Source: a virus
Strand: one strand, 5' to 3'
DNA: 47,304 nt
Virus record (IMG/VR): IMGVR_UViG_3300009169_000032
Coordinates: 1 to 47,304 of that record
This document shows, piece by piece, positions 31,697-40,665 of this stretch; position 1 is the stretch's first letter, and the number at the start of each line of letters is the position of its first letter. Position numbers and translations under genes: made by a program. The notes under the pieces were generated by a model that saw only the letters and a program-made list of their open reading frames with translations, was not told the origin of the DNA and made no database searches.

Positions 31697-32938
31697 TTAT
31701 ATTAAGTCAAATTCTAGACTTATCTCATTTTGAAAGATATTATTGACAATATCTCTATATTTTTTCTGTACCACAATACTATCATGAATAGTAATTATTT
31801 TAATATCTGGATGTAAGTTCATAATCTTTTTAATTATACGATTGAATATTAAATTTGACTCAGCTTTCTGTAAATCATATGCCAATACTCTATAATCACC
31901 ATGTTCTTTCTTATATAATTTAATAAAATTGTGAATAGTAGGAAATAAAATTTTAAATCCTTTATCAACCTTACTATTTCCAATATTTCTACCAAATAAA
32001 ACTTTATAAGTCATCTCTTTTACTTTCTTCTTATTAGTTTCACCTAATTTATCCATTACATATTGATAATAACAACCACTTGTAGTCAATTCTGTAAATA
32101 ATTGAAACTCATCCTGTTTAACCCATTTACTACCTGTCTCTTTAATAAGTTTAGTTAAGAATAGTGGTTGTGAATTTTGTATGTCAATCTCACAAGTTTC
32201 TTCACCATCGATTAATAAACAATTCTTTCTTATAAATGATTTTAATATGGTATAATTTGTATGCATTCTACCATAATTATCAAAATGATAAAAAATATGT
32301 TTATTATTTATACATTCAACAGAATATATATTTCTATTATAAACATCATAGTCTTGATATTTTAATGAATCTAAAAAGAATATAGCTCTATCAAATTCTA
32401 TCTTAACATTAAATAAGTCAGATACTAGTTTCTCTCTAACATCTATTTCAATTAAACTATTTGATGAAGTACTATTACTTTCAACATCAACTGTTTCAAT
32501 AAACTTATTTTTATATTTTTTTAGTAATACTTTATCATAGTTTTTATATCTTTTAATCTTAGAATTAAATATATTATCATCTAAAGAATATATTCTCGAA
32601 GTTACTCCAGTTTGATAATTATTCATTAATGAAATAATGTTATTATCAATTAAATAACTTATATAATAGTTATATAAGTAACCATATTTATCCTTTAATA
32701 CTGTTGCATTTAATGCAAATCTATTTTCTTTCTTGAAATAATATTTTAATACTAGACTATGTATAATATCAATTAGATAATCTGTCTTTAATTTAGTTTC
32801 TTTATATTTTATATTTTTAATATTTTCTATATTATATAAACACTCTGGTAAAAATTGAAGTGTAAAAGTCTTATCTTGTATTCGTTGAGATACTATTCCT
32901 GTTGACTTTTTATTAATAATTGTGTTTTTAATATACAT
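31697..32938 (-). CDS. Polymerase-palm-like protein (family A-like motifs)
   Basis: 413 aa from ATG at 32938; an upstream TTG at 32983 would add 15 residues and overlap the gene before it. C-terminal half: YGRMHTNYTILKSFIRKNCL, then ETCEIDIQNSQPLFL (motif A-like Asp), YKVLFGRN (motif B or O-helix-like), and LQKAESNLIFNRIIKKI. It ends with IITIHDSIVV (motif C-like His-Asp). This order matches a group of short uncharacterised polymerase-like proteins on Bacteroidota plasmids and phages. No exonuclease domain. The N-terminal half is lysine- and tyrosine-rich with no known domain. Whether it makes DNA or RNA is unknown. Confidence 0.55.
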   Translation of the reverse strand: MYIKNTIINKKSTGIVSQRIQDKTFTLQFLPECLYNIENIKNIKYKETKLKTDYLIDIIHSLVLKYYFKKENRFALNATVLKDKYGYLYNYYISYLIDNNIISLMNNYQTGVTSRIYSLDDNIFNSKIKRYKNYDKVLLKKYKNKFIETVDVESNSTSSNSLIEIDVREKLVSDLFNVKIEFDRAIFFLDSLKYQDYDVYNRNIYSVECINNKHIFYHFDNYGRMHTNYTILKSFIRKNCLLIDGEETCEIDIQNSQPLFLTKLIKETGSKWVKQDEFQLFTELTTSGCYYQYVMDKLGETNKKKVKEMTYKVLFGRNIGNSKVDKGFKILFPTIHNFIKLYKKEHGDYRVLAYDLQKAESNLIFNRIIKKIMNLHPDIKIITIHDSIVVQKKYRDIVNNIFQNEISLEFDLI

Positions 32939-32954
32939 ACTTTTTATATCAAAA

Positions 32955-33164
32955 TTATGTAGTATGTTTGAATATTTTATCAATTTTTTTACGTCTAATT
33001 TCTCTTCTAATTTCTGTTCCTAAAATTCTTTCTAATTCATCGAGTGTATCAATATTACAGAAAGAATTAATATCTTGTACTAACTCTCTTTTAAGTGAAG
33101 CTCTAAGTGTCCTAGTTTTTGATTCTACTACTATATTGTTTATTTTTATATCAACTTCTCTCAT
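32955..33164 (-). CDS. 69-aa protein resembling an internal helix segment of gp23
   Basis: Residues 14-63, starting ESKTRTLRASLKRELVQDIN and continuing through DELERILGTEIRREI, resemble the stretch of T4-type major capsid proteins in which KTR-x-L-x-A is followed by QDL, a D-x-x-x-EL and a long helix ending EI-x-x-EI. In this phage's own capsid protein the counterpart runs from SKTIAVGTIEIS to KIF. The product is very basic. It may be a capsid-derived mini-protein or a convergent helix. It lies 33 bases from the divergent gene at 33198. Confidence 0.55.
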   Translation of the reverse strand: MREVDIKINNIVVESKTRTLRASLKRELVQDINSFCNIDTLDELERILGTEIRREIRRKKIDKIFKHTT

Positions 33165-33197
33165 AATTATGTATATTGTAAATTAAATATATAGTTT

Positions 33198-33530
33198 ATG
33201 AAAGAATATTTATTTGTATATGGACAGTTTAGAGACACTGCTAAAAATTTATTAAACAATCCTATATTTTGTGGAAAGGCAACAATAAATGGTAAAATTT
33301 ATAAGGTAAATGATTTTTACCCTGGTTTTGTTGATGGAAAAGGTAAAATTTTGGGTGATGTTTATTTAATAGATCCTATCGTATTTCCGATACTTGATGA
33401 ATTCGAAGGGGATGAGTATGTAAGAACGAAAATACTTACATCAACTGACATTGAATGTTGGGTGTATAAATACATACATGATGTCAAAGGATTTCAAGAA
33501 ATCAAAGGTGGTGATTGGTGGCTTAGATAA
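33198..33530 (+). CDS. Gamma-glutamylcyclotransferase-like (AIG2/GGCT) protein
   Basis: 110 aa. N-terminal YLFVYGQFRD is the family's VYG-x-LR substrate loop. GDVYLID, then LDEFEGDEYVR, carries the conserved Glu of the D-x-x-E-G-x-Y motif, and CWVYKYIHD is the last strand. Family enzymes release 5-oxoproline from gamma-glutamyl compounds; phage homologs have no established role. Followed directly by a long-stem terminator. Confidence 0.8.
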   Translation: MKEYLFVYGQFRDTAKNLLNNPIFCGKATINGKIYKVNDFYPGFVDGKGKILGDVYLIDPIVFPILDEFEGDEYVRTKILTSTDIECWVYKYIHDVKGFQEIKGGDWWLR

Positions 33531-33564
33531 CAAAAAAACCTACTATATAGTAGGTTTTTTTGTT
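33529..33564. terminator. Strong bidirectional terminator
   Basis: AACAAAAAAACCTACTA-TA-TAGTAGGTTTTTTTGTT, a 17-bp palindromic stem with seven-base A and T runs built in. It ends the plus-strand GGCT-like gene and overlaps the end of the convergent minus-strand gene at 33543. Confidence 0.85.
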
Positions 33565-34874
33565 GTGTTTATTGGTTCAATTGGTAGTTTACCACCTTTA
33601 CCCTTTTTCTTCTTATCATGTTCAACTCCTTTTTCAAATTCAGAATAAACATCAGGATAAACTTGTCCACTCGCATCAGTATCATACTGAATATCAAAGA
33701 AATCCCCGAAATCTAAAAGACCAGCTCTTGTCAATTCAACCTCACTTATCTTCTTCATATACTTACCTATCTCATTATCAATCTCATCTACAAATTTATT
33801 AAATAGTTTTACAGTATTATCAGTAAAAATACCAATTGGTCTTTTTCTTCTTCTATTAAATGACCCAAGTATTACTTTAAAGATATATTCTAATTTATCA
33901 CTCTCACTTATATACTCTTTAGTTAATTTATTTTTAATTAATTCAGTATTAATTTTAAATTTATCCTTATCAAAAAATTCAGGAACTGTGAAGTCGAAAT
34001 CTAGTAGATCACTTTTCACTTCAGATATATAAATATTAAATAACTTACAAACTAAATAAATATAAATTTCATCTTTTCTATCTCCTTTTAATTTAATATT
34101 TTCTAAATCAATTGATTGACTAAAATTAAGAAAATTTATTAATATTAACGTGTATATCTCAACAAAGTCAGTATCATTATTCTCACTAAGTCTTGTATAT
34201 AATGGATTAAGTAATTCAAAGGAAATATCTTTTGATTTACTTCTTATTATTAATTTTTCTGTATTTTTTTGAAAATCATCCATTAAAAATGAACTCTGTA
34301 AAACGGGATTTAAAATTTTATAAAAGAAAAAAGTAAATGATTTCTCACCAAAAATATATTCTAAATCATCTGTACTAGTATTAATAAAATATTTTATCGC
34401 TTCTATCATTTTATCAGTTAATCTACCTTGATAAATAACTGGAATTATCTCTACATTAAATAATCTAGCATATTCATCCAACTCTTCTAATATAAAATCA
34501 TACTTACCTGCCTTATTTATAGCAGTTAATACTAAATTATTTTTAGGAGTTCTATTATACTCAATATTCGCTGGTTGACTATCTGGGAAATATTCAAAAC
34601 AAAATGACCATCTTTTATTCAAAAGACTTTTCACTCTATTATCTAAAGAATTAAAATAATTTATAGCAGGATTATAATAATTCTGCATTGCCAAATCTAC
34701 CATATTAATAGGTTCACTTGATAATGATTTTGGTCTTATTATAAACTCTTTACCATCCCAATTAACCCATATTTTAGATCCTTGTATATCCTCGAATACT
34801 ACAATTTCATCATTAAATAATTCATTTAATAATTTTTGGTCATCTAGACCATTCAGTGTTACTAATTTACTCAT
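33543..34874 (-). CDS. Nucleotidyltransferase/RNA ligase-like protein lacking the catalytic lysine
   Basis: 443 aa from ATG at 34874 (TTG at 34898 would add eight). IVVFEDIQGSKIWVNWDG sits where ligases have motif I E-K-x-D-G-S, but the nucleotidyl lysine is replaced by Asp29. WSFCFEYFPDSQPANIEYNR resembles motif III (F-x-x-E), and TEKLIIRSKSKDISFELLNP resembles motif IV (E-G-L-V-I-R) with Gly changed to Lys. The rest is helical, ending in a basic GKGGK tail. The overall pattern suggests a ligase-fold protein without adenylylation activity, perhaps a binding or structural protein. The assignment is by motif order only. Confidence 0.45.
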   Translation of the reverse strand: MSKLVTLNGLDDQKLLNELFNDEIVVFEDIQGSKIWVNWDGKEFIIRPKSLSSEPINMVDLAMQNYYNPAINYFNSLDNRVKSLLNKRWSFCFEYFPDSQPANIEYNRTPKNNLVLTAINKAGKYDFILEELDEYARLFNVEIIPVIYQGRLTDKMIEAIKYFINTSTDDLEYIFGEKSFTFFFYKILNPVLQSSFLMDDFQKNTEKLIIRSKSKDISFELLNPLYTRLSENNDTDFVEIYTLILINFLNFSQSIDLENIKLKGDRKDEIYIYLVCKLFNIYISEVKSDLLDFDFTVPEFFDKDKFKINTELIKNKLTKEYISESDKLEYIFKVILGSFNRRRKRPIGIFTDNTVKLFNKFVDEIDNEIGKYMKKISEVELTRAGLLDFGDFFDIQYDTDASGQVYPDVYSEFEKGVEHDKKKKGKGGKLPIEPINTTKKPTI

Positions 34875-34913
34875 AATTTGATTTCTGTTTTTTATCAAAC
34901 TTATATATTGTTT

Positions 34914-35201
34914 TTACTCGTCTTGTTTTTCTTGAAAAAAGAAAATTACAGTCTCCAAGTTTTCTTTATTATAACCATCTAATGGCGAACCACCTGATTT
35001 TAAATAATCTTGATACATTTGATTATATTCATCTATTGTATAAATTCGACCACCCAACTCACTATATATGACATCAGTATCATAACCAGTTATGGTTTTA
35101 TTCTGTAGTCTAGTTTCACCATATCCTGGACCAACAGGACCAACCATTTCAGTACCAGATATTGCCTCATTAGTAAATTGACTAAATTTTTTAATTATCA
35201 T
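34914..35201 (-). CDS. Small candidate packaged protein, 95 aa
   Basis: Starts MIIKKFSQFTNEAISG, a clear leader of the MK..F..F.NE/A type. Cleavage after E12 would leave ~83 residues: a Gly/Pro-rich stretch (VGPVGPGYGETR), then YSELGGRIYTIDEYNQMYQD and a helix. No known domain. It starts 11 bases inside the end of the gene upstream. Confidence 0.7.
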   Translation of the reverse strand: MIIKKFSQFTNEAISGTEMVGPVGPGYGETRLQNKTITGYDTDVIYSELGGRIYTIDEYNQMYQDYLKSGGSPLDGYNKENLETVIFFFQEKQDE

Positions 35202-35655
35202 TATTATTTATAGTTATTTTTTCAAAATATTCATCTTGTTCTTGTAATGAATATTTACCTAACTTTTGATTATAAATTATATTATAAAGAAACTTATCAC
35301 TTAATTTATGTGTTTCATTTTTCATTATAACTAAACCAAATTCTTCTTCATAGTCATTTTCAATGCTCATAACGGGTAATCCAATTAAACCATCTCTATC
35401 ATGTAGGTCACAAATTACTTTTTTACCTCTCTCTAATAAATCTTTAACACGCTCACAAGTAGTATTCTTAGAAAGATACATAAAGTCTTTATCATCTTGT
35501 ATTTTATGATTATAAAGTTCGATAAATCTCTTTTCTCTATTTGATAATTCATCTTTTTTACTAACCTTACCAAATATTCTATTAACCTCTATTTCCTTCA
35601 ATGATTCACCTAGGAAATAATAACGTAATGTTCTTTTGATACACATGTTTTCCAT
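35191..35655 (-). CDS. Hypothetical protein, 154 aa
   Basis: Start at 35655 or 35646 (Met4). Basic N-terminus (IKRTLRYYFLGESLKEIEVN). A central part with CERVKDLLERGKKVICDLHD and a C-terminal LSDKFLYNIIYNQKLGKYSL. No membrane helix or known motif. Divergent from the tape-measure-like gene, with an 84-base AT-rich gap that contains a TATAAATA box on the other strand. Confidence 0.65.
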   Translation of the reverse strand: MENMCIKRTLRYYFLGESLKEIEVNRIFGKVSKKDELSNREKRFIELYNHKIQDDKDFMYLSKNTTCERVKDLLERGKKVICDLHDRDGLIGLPVMSIENDYEEEFGLVIMKNETHKLSDKFLYNIIYNQKLGKYSLQEQDEYFEKITINNNDN

Positions 35656-35697
35656 AATTTTTATATACTATATATTAATATTAATTAATAGTTATAG

Positions 35698-35705
35698 TAT
35701 AAATA
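35698..35705 (+). promoter_or_regulatory. TATAAATA box before the tape-measure-like gene
   Basis: Exact match to the T4 late promoter core, 34 bases before the ATG at 35740. In DNA this AT-rich such 8-mers arise by chance, so only its position supports it. Confidence 0.35.
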
Positions 35706-35739
35706 CTTAAAAGGATTAAAACTTTTATATATAGTTAGT

Positions 35740-38700
35740 ATGGATAAACAGTTATTAAATGCACTAGATAATTTATCAGAAGCACTAGTTATGATCTCAG
35801 AAGCCCTTGAAAAAAAGGGTAGTAGTAACACTACGACCACTAATGTTTTACAAAGTGGAGATTTCTCTAAAGAAATTAAAGAAATTAGTGCAGGTATAAA
35901 TTCCATAAAGTCAGATACACAAGAAATTCTTAAAAATCAAAAGACAATTTTAGAAATGTCTAAGAGTAAAGAGAAGAAAACTGGTCTTTTTGAAGAAACT
36001 GCTGATAAAAAATCAGAAAGTAATATTAAAAAAGGTGTTAGTACTATTCTATTAATTGCAGTAGGTGTACTTGCAATTGGATTAGCATTTAAATTAGTAG
36101 GTAGTATTGACTTCGTATCAGTTGTTGGATTATCATTAGCTATTCTTGTCATGGCAATGGCATTTGAAAAAGTAGCTAAACTAAAACTAACACAAGATGA
36201 TGCGATAAATACAACGAAGATACTAGTAATGATGGCACTGGGTATAACATTGTCATCTTGGATATTAAGTTTGGTAAAACCAATTGGTGTTACTCAAGCA
36301 ATTACTGCTATATTAATTGCAGGTATGTTTACTGTTATATCATTTGGTATATCAAAAATACTCAAAGGTTTAGGTGGTGAAAATGTTGTAACATTAGGTA
36401 AAAGTATTTTATTTCTTCCTATTTTATTACCAGCAATTGCACTAGGTATAACATTATCATCTTGGGTATTATCTATGGTTACTCCAATAACACTCGCACA
36501 AGCAGTTACTTCTATACTAATTGCTGGTATGTTTACAGTTATATCATTTGGTATTGCAAAAATATTAAAATCACTAGGTGGTGCGAATGTAGTTACATTA
36601 GGTAAAAGTATTTTACTTTTACCAATTTTACTACCTGCAATTGCATTAGGAATAACCTTATCATCTTGGGTATTACAGATGGTTACACCAATAAGTCTTG
36701 GTCAGGCAGTTACTTCTATATTAATAGCAGGTATGTTTACAGTTATATCATTTGGCATGGCAAAATTACTAAAATCACTCGATGGTATTAGTCCAGGTAC
36801 AATAGTTGGTGCAGTATTTATACTACCACTATTATTACCAGCAATGGCATTAGCAATCGCAGTATCATCTCATGCACTTGGTATGGTAATACCTATAACT
36901 TTTGCACAATTTATTACTGCAATAGGTATATCAATTTTATTTATAGCTTTTGCGTTTGCACTTAAATTAATTTTACCAGTTGTTGGTAAGTTAGATATGG
37001 GCACTGTTATAAAAATACCTTTAGTTTTTACACTTTTAACACTAGCAATTGCCGCATCCGCGTATATATTATTTCAAGCACAAGAATATCTTAATGGTAT
37101 ATCTTTTGGTTCAATGATTAAAATATTAGTGTTTAGTGTTTGTTTGGCAATATCTATTGCAGTAGTAGCTGCGGCAATGTGGGTTGTTAATAAGTTAGGT
37201 AATCCTGGAACTTATTTTGCAGGTGGTATCTCACTGGTGATAATAGCAACTGCTATTATGGTAAGTTCATTGATACTATCAGAAGGTAAATATGAGAAAT
37301 ATCCAGACTGGAAATGGTCTTTGGGTGTCGGAATTTCACTATTGGCATTTGGTGCGGCAGCAGTTGTTTTAGGAACAATTGCAATGAGTGGTCTTGGGGC
37401 CTTAGCTATATTAGCAGGAGCTGTTGCAATCTTAGTAGTAGCTACAACAATAGTTGCAACTTCACATATACTTGATAAAGGTAAATATGATAAATATCCA
37501 ACTCTAGGTTGGTCTATGGGAGTAGGTCTAAGTATGCTTGGGTTTGGTATGGCAATGGGTACCTTAGGTACATTTATATTAGGTTCGTTAGGATTAGGAA
37601 TGGTTGCATTAATGGCAGGTTCTGAAGCAGTATTGATGATAGCACAAACAATTGTTGATTCATCATTTATACTAGGAAAAGGTAAATATACTGGTGGACC
37701 TACTAAGGCTTGGTCAGAAGGTATATCTCTAGCAATCACAGCATTCGCACCAGTTTATACAGCACTTAGTTCAGGTGGATTCTTTAGTGTTAAAGTAACT
37801 CCAGAACAAATGAGTTCCGGTATATTAAGTATTAGTGATGGTATAATAACTGCAGCGAATAAATTCGCAGGTGTTAAAACCGCATTTAAAAATGGACCTA
37901 GTAAGGCTTGGTCTGAAGGTGTTGGATTGGCAATTGCCGCATTCGCACCAGTATATAAAGCACTTAGTTCGGGTGGATTCTTTAGTGTTAAGGTAACTCC
38001 GGAACAAATGAGTTCTGGTATATTAAGTATAGTAGATGGTATAATATTAGCAGCTAATAAATTTTCAGAAAGTAAAGCATCATTTAAGAGTGGTCCAACA
38101 AAAGAGTGGTCTGAAGGTGTTGGTTCTGCAATGATTGCATTTAGTCCAATATTTAAAGCACTGAATAGCGCAGGATTTTTTACATCAGGTGATGATGTAG
38201 TTGAAAGTATATTTAAAGGAATAACTTGGACTGCACAAGCAATTGTAAATGTAGCTCATAAATTTTCAAAAGTAAAGGCCAATGTATGGGAAGCATATCC
38301 CAAAAAAGAATGGGTCAATTCAGTAAAATCACTAATAAGTACATTTATTAGTATAACTAAAAGTATAAAAGGTATAAACTGGGTAGAGATGGGATCTATT
38401 GATAGAGTTGCATCACGGATAGTTAATACTGCAAAAATATTAAGTAGTGGTGCTAAATTCTTTAGTAAGAAAATCGATCCAAATTATATTAAAAGTTTAT
38501 CATCTAATGTACTAGGATTTGCAAATTTAGCAAAAAAATTAACTGAAATTAATAAAGGACAAGGTACTCTTAAAACATTATTTGGACAAGATCCAGTATC
38601 ACAAACTGCAAATTCAATGGTTAAATTGGCGAGTGCATATGATAAATTGGCAAATGCTTTGAAAAAATTTGGTGGTGCCTTATCATCAATAGATGGTAAT

Positions 38701-39051
38701 AAAGTAAATTTAATAAGAAAGTTAACAGGTAATTTGGCAGTACTTGCCGCAATGAATGAACAGGCATTTAGTAATATGATGTCAACTTTAGAGAATAAAG
38801 CAAGTGTATTTAGTAAATTACTTGATGCAGATGTTAGTGGAACAAAACGACCAATGGTTGGTGCTAAAGAAGATAAAAAAGGTGGACTTATAAAAGATAA
38901 AGCAAAATCTAAATATGGTGATACTCATCAACAATTAGATATAGTAATTGACCTATTGGCAAATATTAACCATTCCACTTCATCACTTGATGAGTATATT
39001 GCGAGTAAAGGATTTCAGGCAGAACCTGTGGTAGATTTGACCATGAAATAA
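35740..39051 (+). CDS. Probable tail tape measure protein, 1103 aa
   Basis: N-terminal helix and coiled coil (1-95), then an extremely hydrophobic Ala/Ile/Leu-rich block (100-640). This block contains three near-copies of a ~68-residue unit (ALGITLSSWVLSMVTPITLA, then QAVTSILIAGMFTVISFGIA). Two further near-copies and a diverged third of a ~66-residue unit follow (about 650-850; KAWSEGVGLAIAAFAPVYKA and SGGFFSVKVTPEQMSSGILS). The C-terminal 250 residues are helical and basic. Size, helix content and repeats fit a tape measure, whose hydrophobic segments may insert in the host membrane. T4 gp29 is only ~590 residues, so the tail would be longer. A multi-pass membrane protein is the alternative. 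Confidence 0.65.
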   Translation: MDKQLLNALDNLSEALVMISEALEKKGSSNTTTTNVLQSGDFSKEIKEISAGINSIKSDTQEILKNQKTILEMSKSKEKKTGLFEETADKKSESNIKKGVSTILLIAVGVLAIGLAFKLVGSIDFVSVVGLSLAILVMAMAFEKVAKLKLTQDDAINTTKILVMMALGITLSSWILSLVKPIGVTQAITAILIAGMFTVISFGISKILKGLGGENVVTLGKSILFLPILLPAIALGITLSSWVLSMVTPITLAQAVTSILIAGMFTVISFGIAKILKSLGGANVVTLGKSILLLPILLPAIALGITLSSWVLQMVTPISLGQAVTSILIAGMFTVISFGMAKLLKSLDGISPGTIVGAVFILPLLLPAMALAIAVSSHALGMVIPITFAQFITAIGISILFIAFAFALKLILPVVGKLDMGTVIKIPLVFTLLTLAIAASAYILFQAQEYLNGISFGSMIKILVFSVCLAISIAVVAAAMWVVNKLGNPGTYFAGGISLVIIATAIMVSSLILSEGKYEKYPDWKWSLGVGISLLAFGAAAVVLGTIAMSGLGALAILAGAVAILVVATTIVATSHILDKGKYDKYPTLGWSMGVGLSMLGFGMAMGTLGTFILGSLGLGMVALMAGSEAVLMIAQTIVDSSFILGKGKYTGGPTKAWSEGISLAITAFAPVYTALSSGGFFSVKVTPEQMSSGILSISDGIITAANKFAGVKTAFKNGPSKAWSEGVGLAIAAFAPVYKALSSGGFFSVKVTPEQMSSGILSIVDGIILAANKFSESKASFKSGPTKEWSEGVGSAMIAFSPIFKALNSAGFFTSGDDVVESIFKGITWTAQAIVNVAHKFSKVKANVWEAYPKKEWVNSVKSLISTFISITKSIKGINWVEMGSIDRVASRIVNTAKILSSGAKFFSKKIDPNYIKSLSSNVLGFANLAKKLTEINKGQGTLKTLFGQDPVSQTANSMVKLASAYDKLANALKKFGGALSSIDGNKVNLIRKLTGNLAVLAAMNEQAFSNMMSTLENKASVFSKLLDADVSGTKRPMVGAKEDKKGGLIKDKAKSKYGDTHQQLDIVIDLLANINHSTSSLDEYIASKGFQAEPVVDLTMK

Positions 39052-39085
39052 TTAAACTTTTTATAAACTTATAATATAATATTCT

Positions 39086-39514
39086 ATGAAACGAATATCA
39101 TTTTTAAAAAAAATACAACTTTTTCTTTATTATAGAAGAATTTTAAAACAAAATAAAGTTCAGTTAGAACAAAATTTAAATATAAGAATCGATGAAGCAT
39201 ATAGACTTTATACAGTTTTAAATGTACCCGAAGAATTAATAGGTGAGGCATTTTCTATTAAAAAGTCCGATATTGATAAAATATCTGAAAGTTATATTAG
39301 AGAATATACCATGATTGTTTCTAAATTTTTAAATTCAATTGGATTGTCCGAACTCTTTCAGTCATATGAAGTCAAAAAAGTTGATAAACTATCATACCTT
39401 GTAGTAATTGGATTCTCATTATTCAAGACTAATAAATTTTATGATAATTTATATTATAGAGTTATACCAACATCTTTATTAATGATAATCATATCATATT
39501 TTTTATTAAAATAA
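39086..39514 (+). CDS. Hypothetical protein with C-terminal membrane helix, 142 aa
   Basis: Basic N-terminus (KRISFLKKIQLFLYYRRILK), a central helical part (VPEELIGEAFSIKKSDIDKI), and a C-terminal tail anchor (VIPTSLLMIIISYFLLK). It follows the tape-measure-like gene by 34 bases on the same strand. Possibly a lysis or tail-assembly accessory; no family recognised. Confidence 0.65.
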   Translation: MKRISFLKKIQLFLYYRRILKQNKVQLEQNLNIRIDEAYRLYTVLNVPEELIGEAFSIKKSDIDKISESYIREYTMIVSKFLNSIGLSELFQSYEVKKVDKLSYLVVIGFSLFKTNKFYDNLYYRVIPTSLLMIIISYFLLK

Positions 39515-39559
39515 ACTTTTCAATAGTTTAATGTTATAATACTTAAAATATATATAAAT

Positions 39560-39991
39560 ATGAATGATAATTTTTATGAAGTATCTGACGATACTATAAC
39601 TGATTTTTTTGATGTTTTTAATAAAAAAACATTTCCTATTAAAATAGACTTTCAATTTCAAGGACACAAAAAACAAAAAAGTATGATAAAGATTACTAAA
39701 ATTGCAGATAATATGTGTGCAATCTTAAATAAAGAATTGTTAGTGACTATAAATGAGGACTTGATGATAGCATTTGATGAAGAATCAAGAACTATATTAA
39801 TTGAACAAGAAATTGACAAAATCAATATGAATATTGATAGTGGTAAAATTAAATTAGTAAAAACTGATTTGAATACATTTGCATCTTTGGTAAATAAATA
39901 TGGTGTAGAAAAGGTAAGTAGAGCGAATCAAGTAGAGTCTTTATTTATTGAACAAAAAGAAGATGAAAAACAAGATACTTTCATCATATAA
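39560..39991 (+). CDS. Hypothetical protein, 143 aa
   Basis: Soluble, acidic. A beta-rich first half (FPIKIDFQFQGHKKQKSMIK; DNMCAILNKELLVTINEDLM) and helical second half. Its position between the tape-measure-like gene and the gene at 40008 suggests a tail chaperone or baseplate-assembly role, comparable to small T4 genes near gp29, but no sequence match was recognised. Confidence 0.65.
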   Translation: MNDNFYEVSDDTITDFFDVFNKKTFPIKIDFQFQGHKKQKSMIKITKIADNMCAILNKELLVTINEDLMIAFDEESRTILIEQEIDKINMNIDSGKIKLVKTDLNTFASLVNKYGVEKVSRANQVESLFIEQKEDEKQDTFII

Positions 39992-40007
39992 AAAATAATT
40001 AAATAAA

Positions 40008-40661
40008 ATGTCAAAAACAATAGAAACAAATGTAGTTAAACCTCAGATTAATTTCACTGAGAATCTTAACGATTATATTCTTATAACTAAAGAATCAGAA
40101 GATAAGTTAGACTTAAAGTCAAAGGAGATTACTAAATTTATCAATACAACTACTGGTAAAGGTAAATCAGATAGTGAAAAAGATGAACTTTATAATAATG
40201 CACAAATTATTTGGAAACAATATTCTGATTTACTACAAGATACTAAATATAATTTTAATCTAAATAAATCACAATGGAAATTTTTAACAGACTTAATTCT
40301 AACTAAATTAGAATATGATGTAAATACTGTATTTCTTGCAATAGAGCTTACAGACTTATTTGATATAATGAAATCAACTAAGTATTCTGATGATTATCAA
40401 TTATTTCCTTTTCAAGTTAATGCAACAGAAGTTACTTATATTTATCACTTAATTTCAACTTATAAAATTAAGGGATTAACAAAAGATGCTTATACATTCT
40501 CACAAATTCTTCGTAAAATTGGTGATGTTAGTAAAGTATTTAATTATTATGAAACACTTGGTAAAAGTTTATCATCAGATGTTCAAGACTGGGTCGCTTG
40601 CTTTGAAGAAGGTGTTGAACGTGAAATTTCAAATCAAACAGTATTAGAATTTGAACAGTAA
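40008..40661 (+). CDS. Hypothetical protein, 217 aa
   Basis: All-helical by composition: TTTGKGKSDSEKDELYNNAQ linker after an N-terminal strand, then LNKSQWKFLTDLILTKLEYD, VFLAIELTDLFDIMKSTKYS and a C-terminal acidic helix (CFEEGVEREISNQTVLEFEQ). It is last of the plus-strand tail run and is followed by a terminator. Probably a virion or assembly protein; not identified. Confidence 0.65.
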   Translation: MSKTIETNVVKPQINFTENLNDYILITKESEDKLDLKSKEITKFINTTTGKGKSDSEKDELYNNAQIIWKQYSDLLQDTKYNFNLNKSQWKFLTDLILTKLEYDVNTVFLAIELTDLFDIMKSTKYSDDYQLFPFQVNATEVTYIYHLISTYKIKGLTKDAYTFSQILRKIGDVSKVFNYYETLGKSLSSDVQDWVACFEEGVEREISNQTVLEFEQ

Positions 40662-40665
40662 TATT

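Noticed and set aside
37212-37739. Minus-strand open frame of 175 codons, Pro- and Ile-rich.
   Set aside because: Shadow of the repetitive hydrophobic tape-measure-like gene on the other strand.
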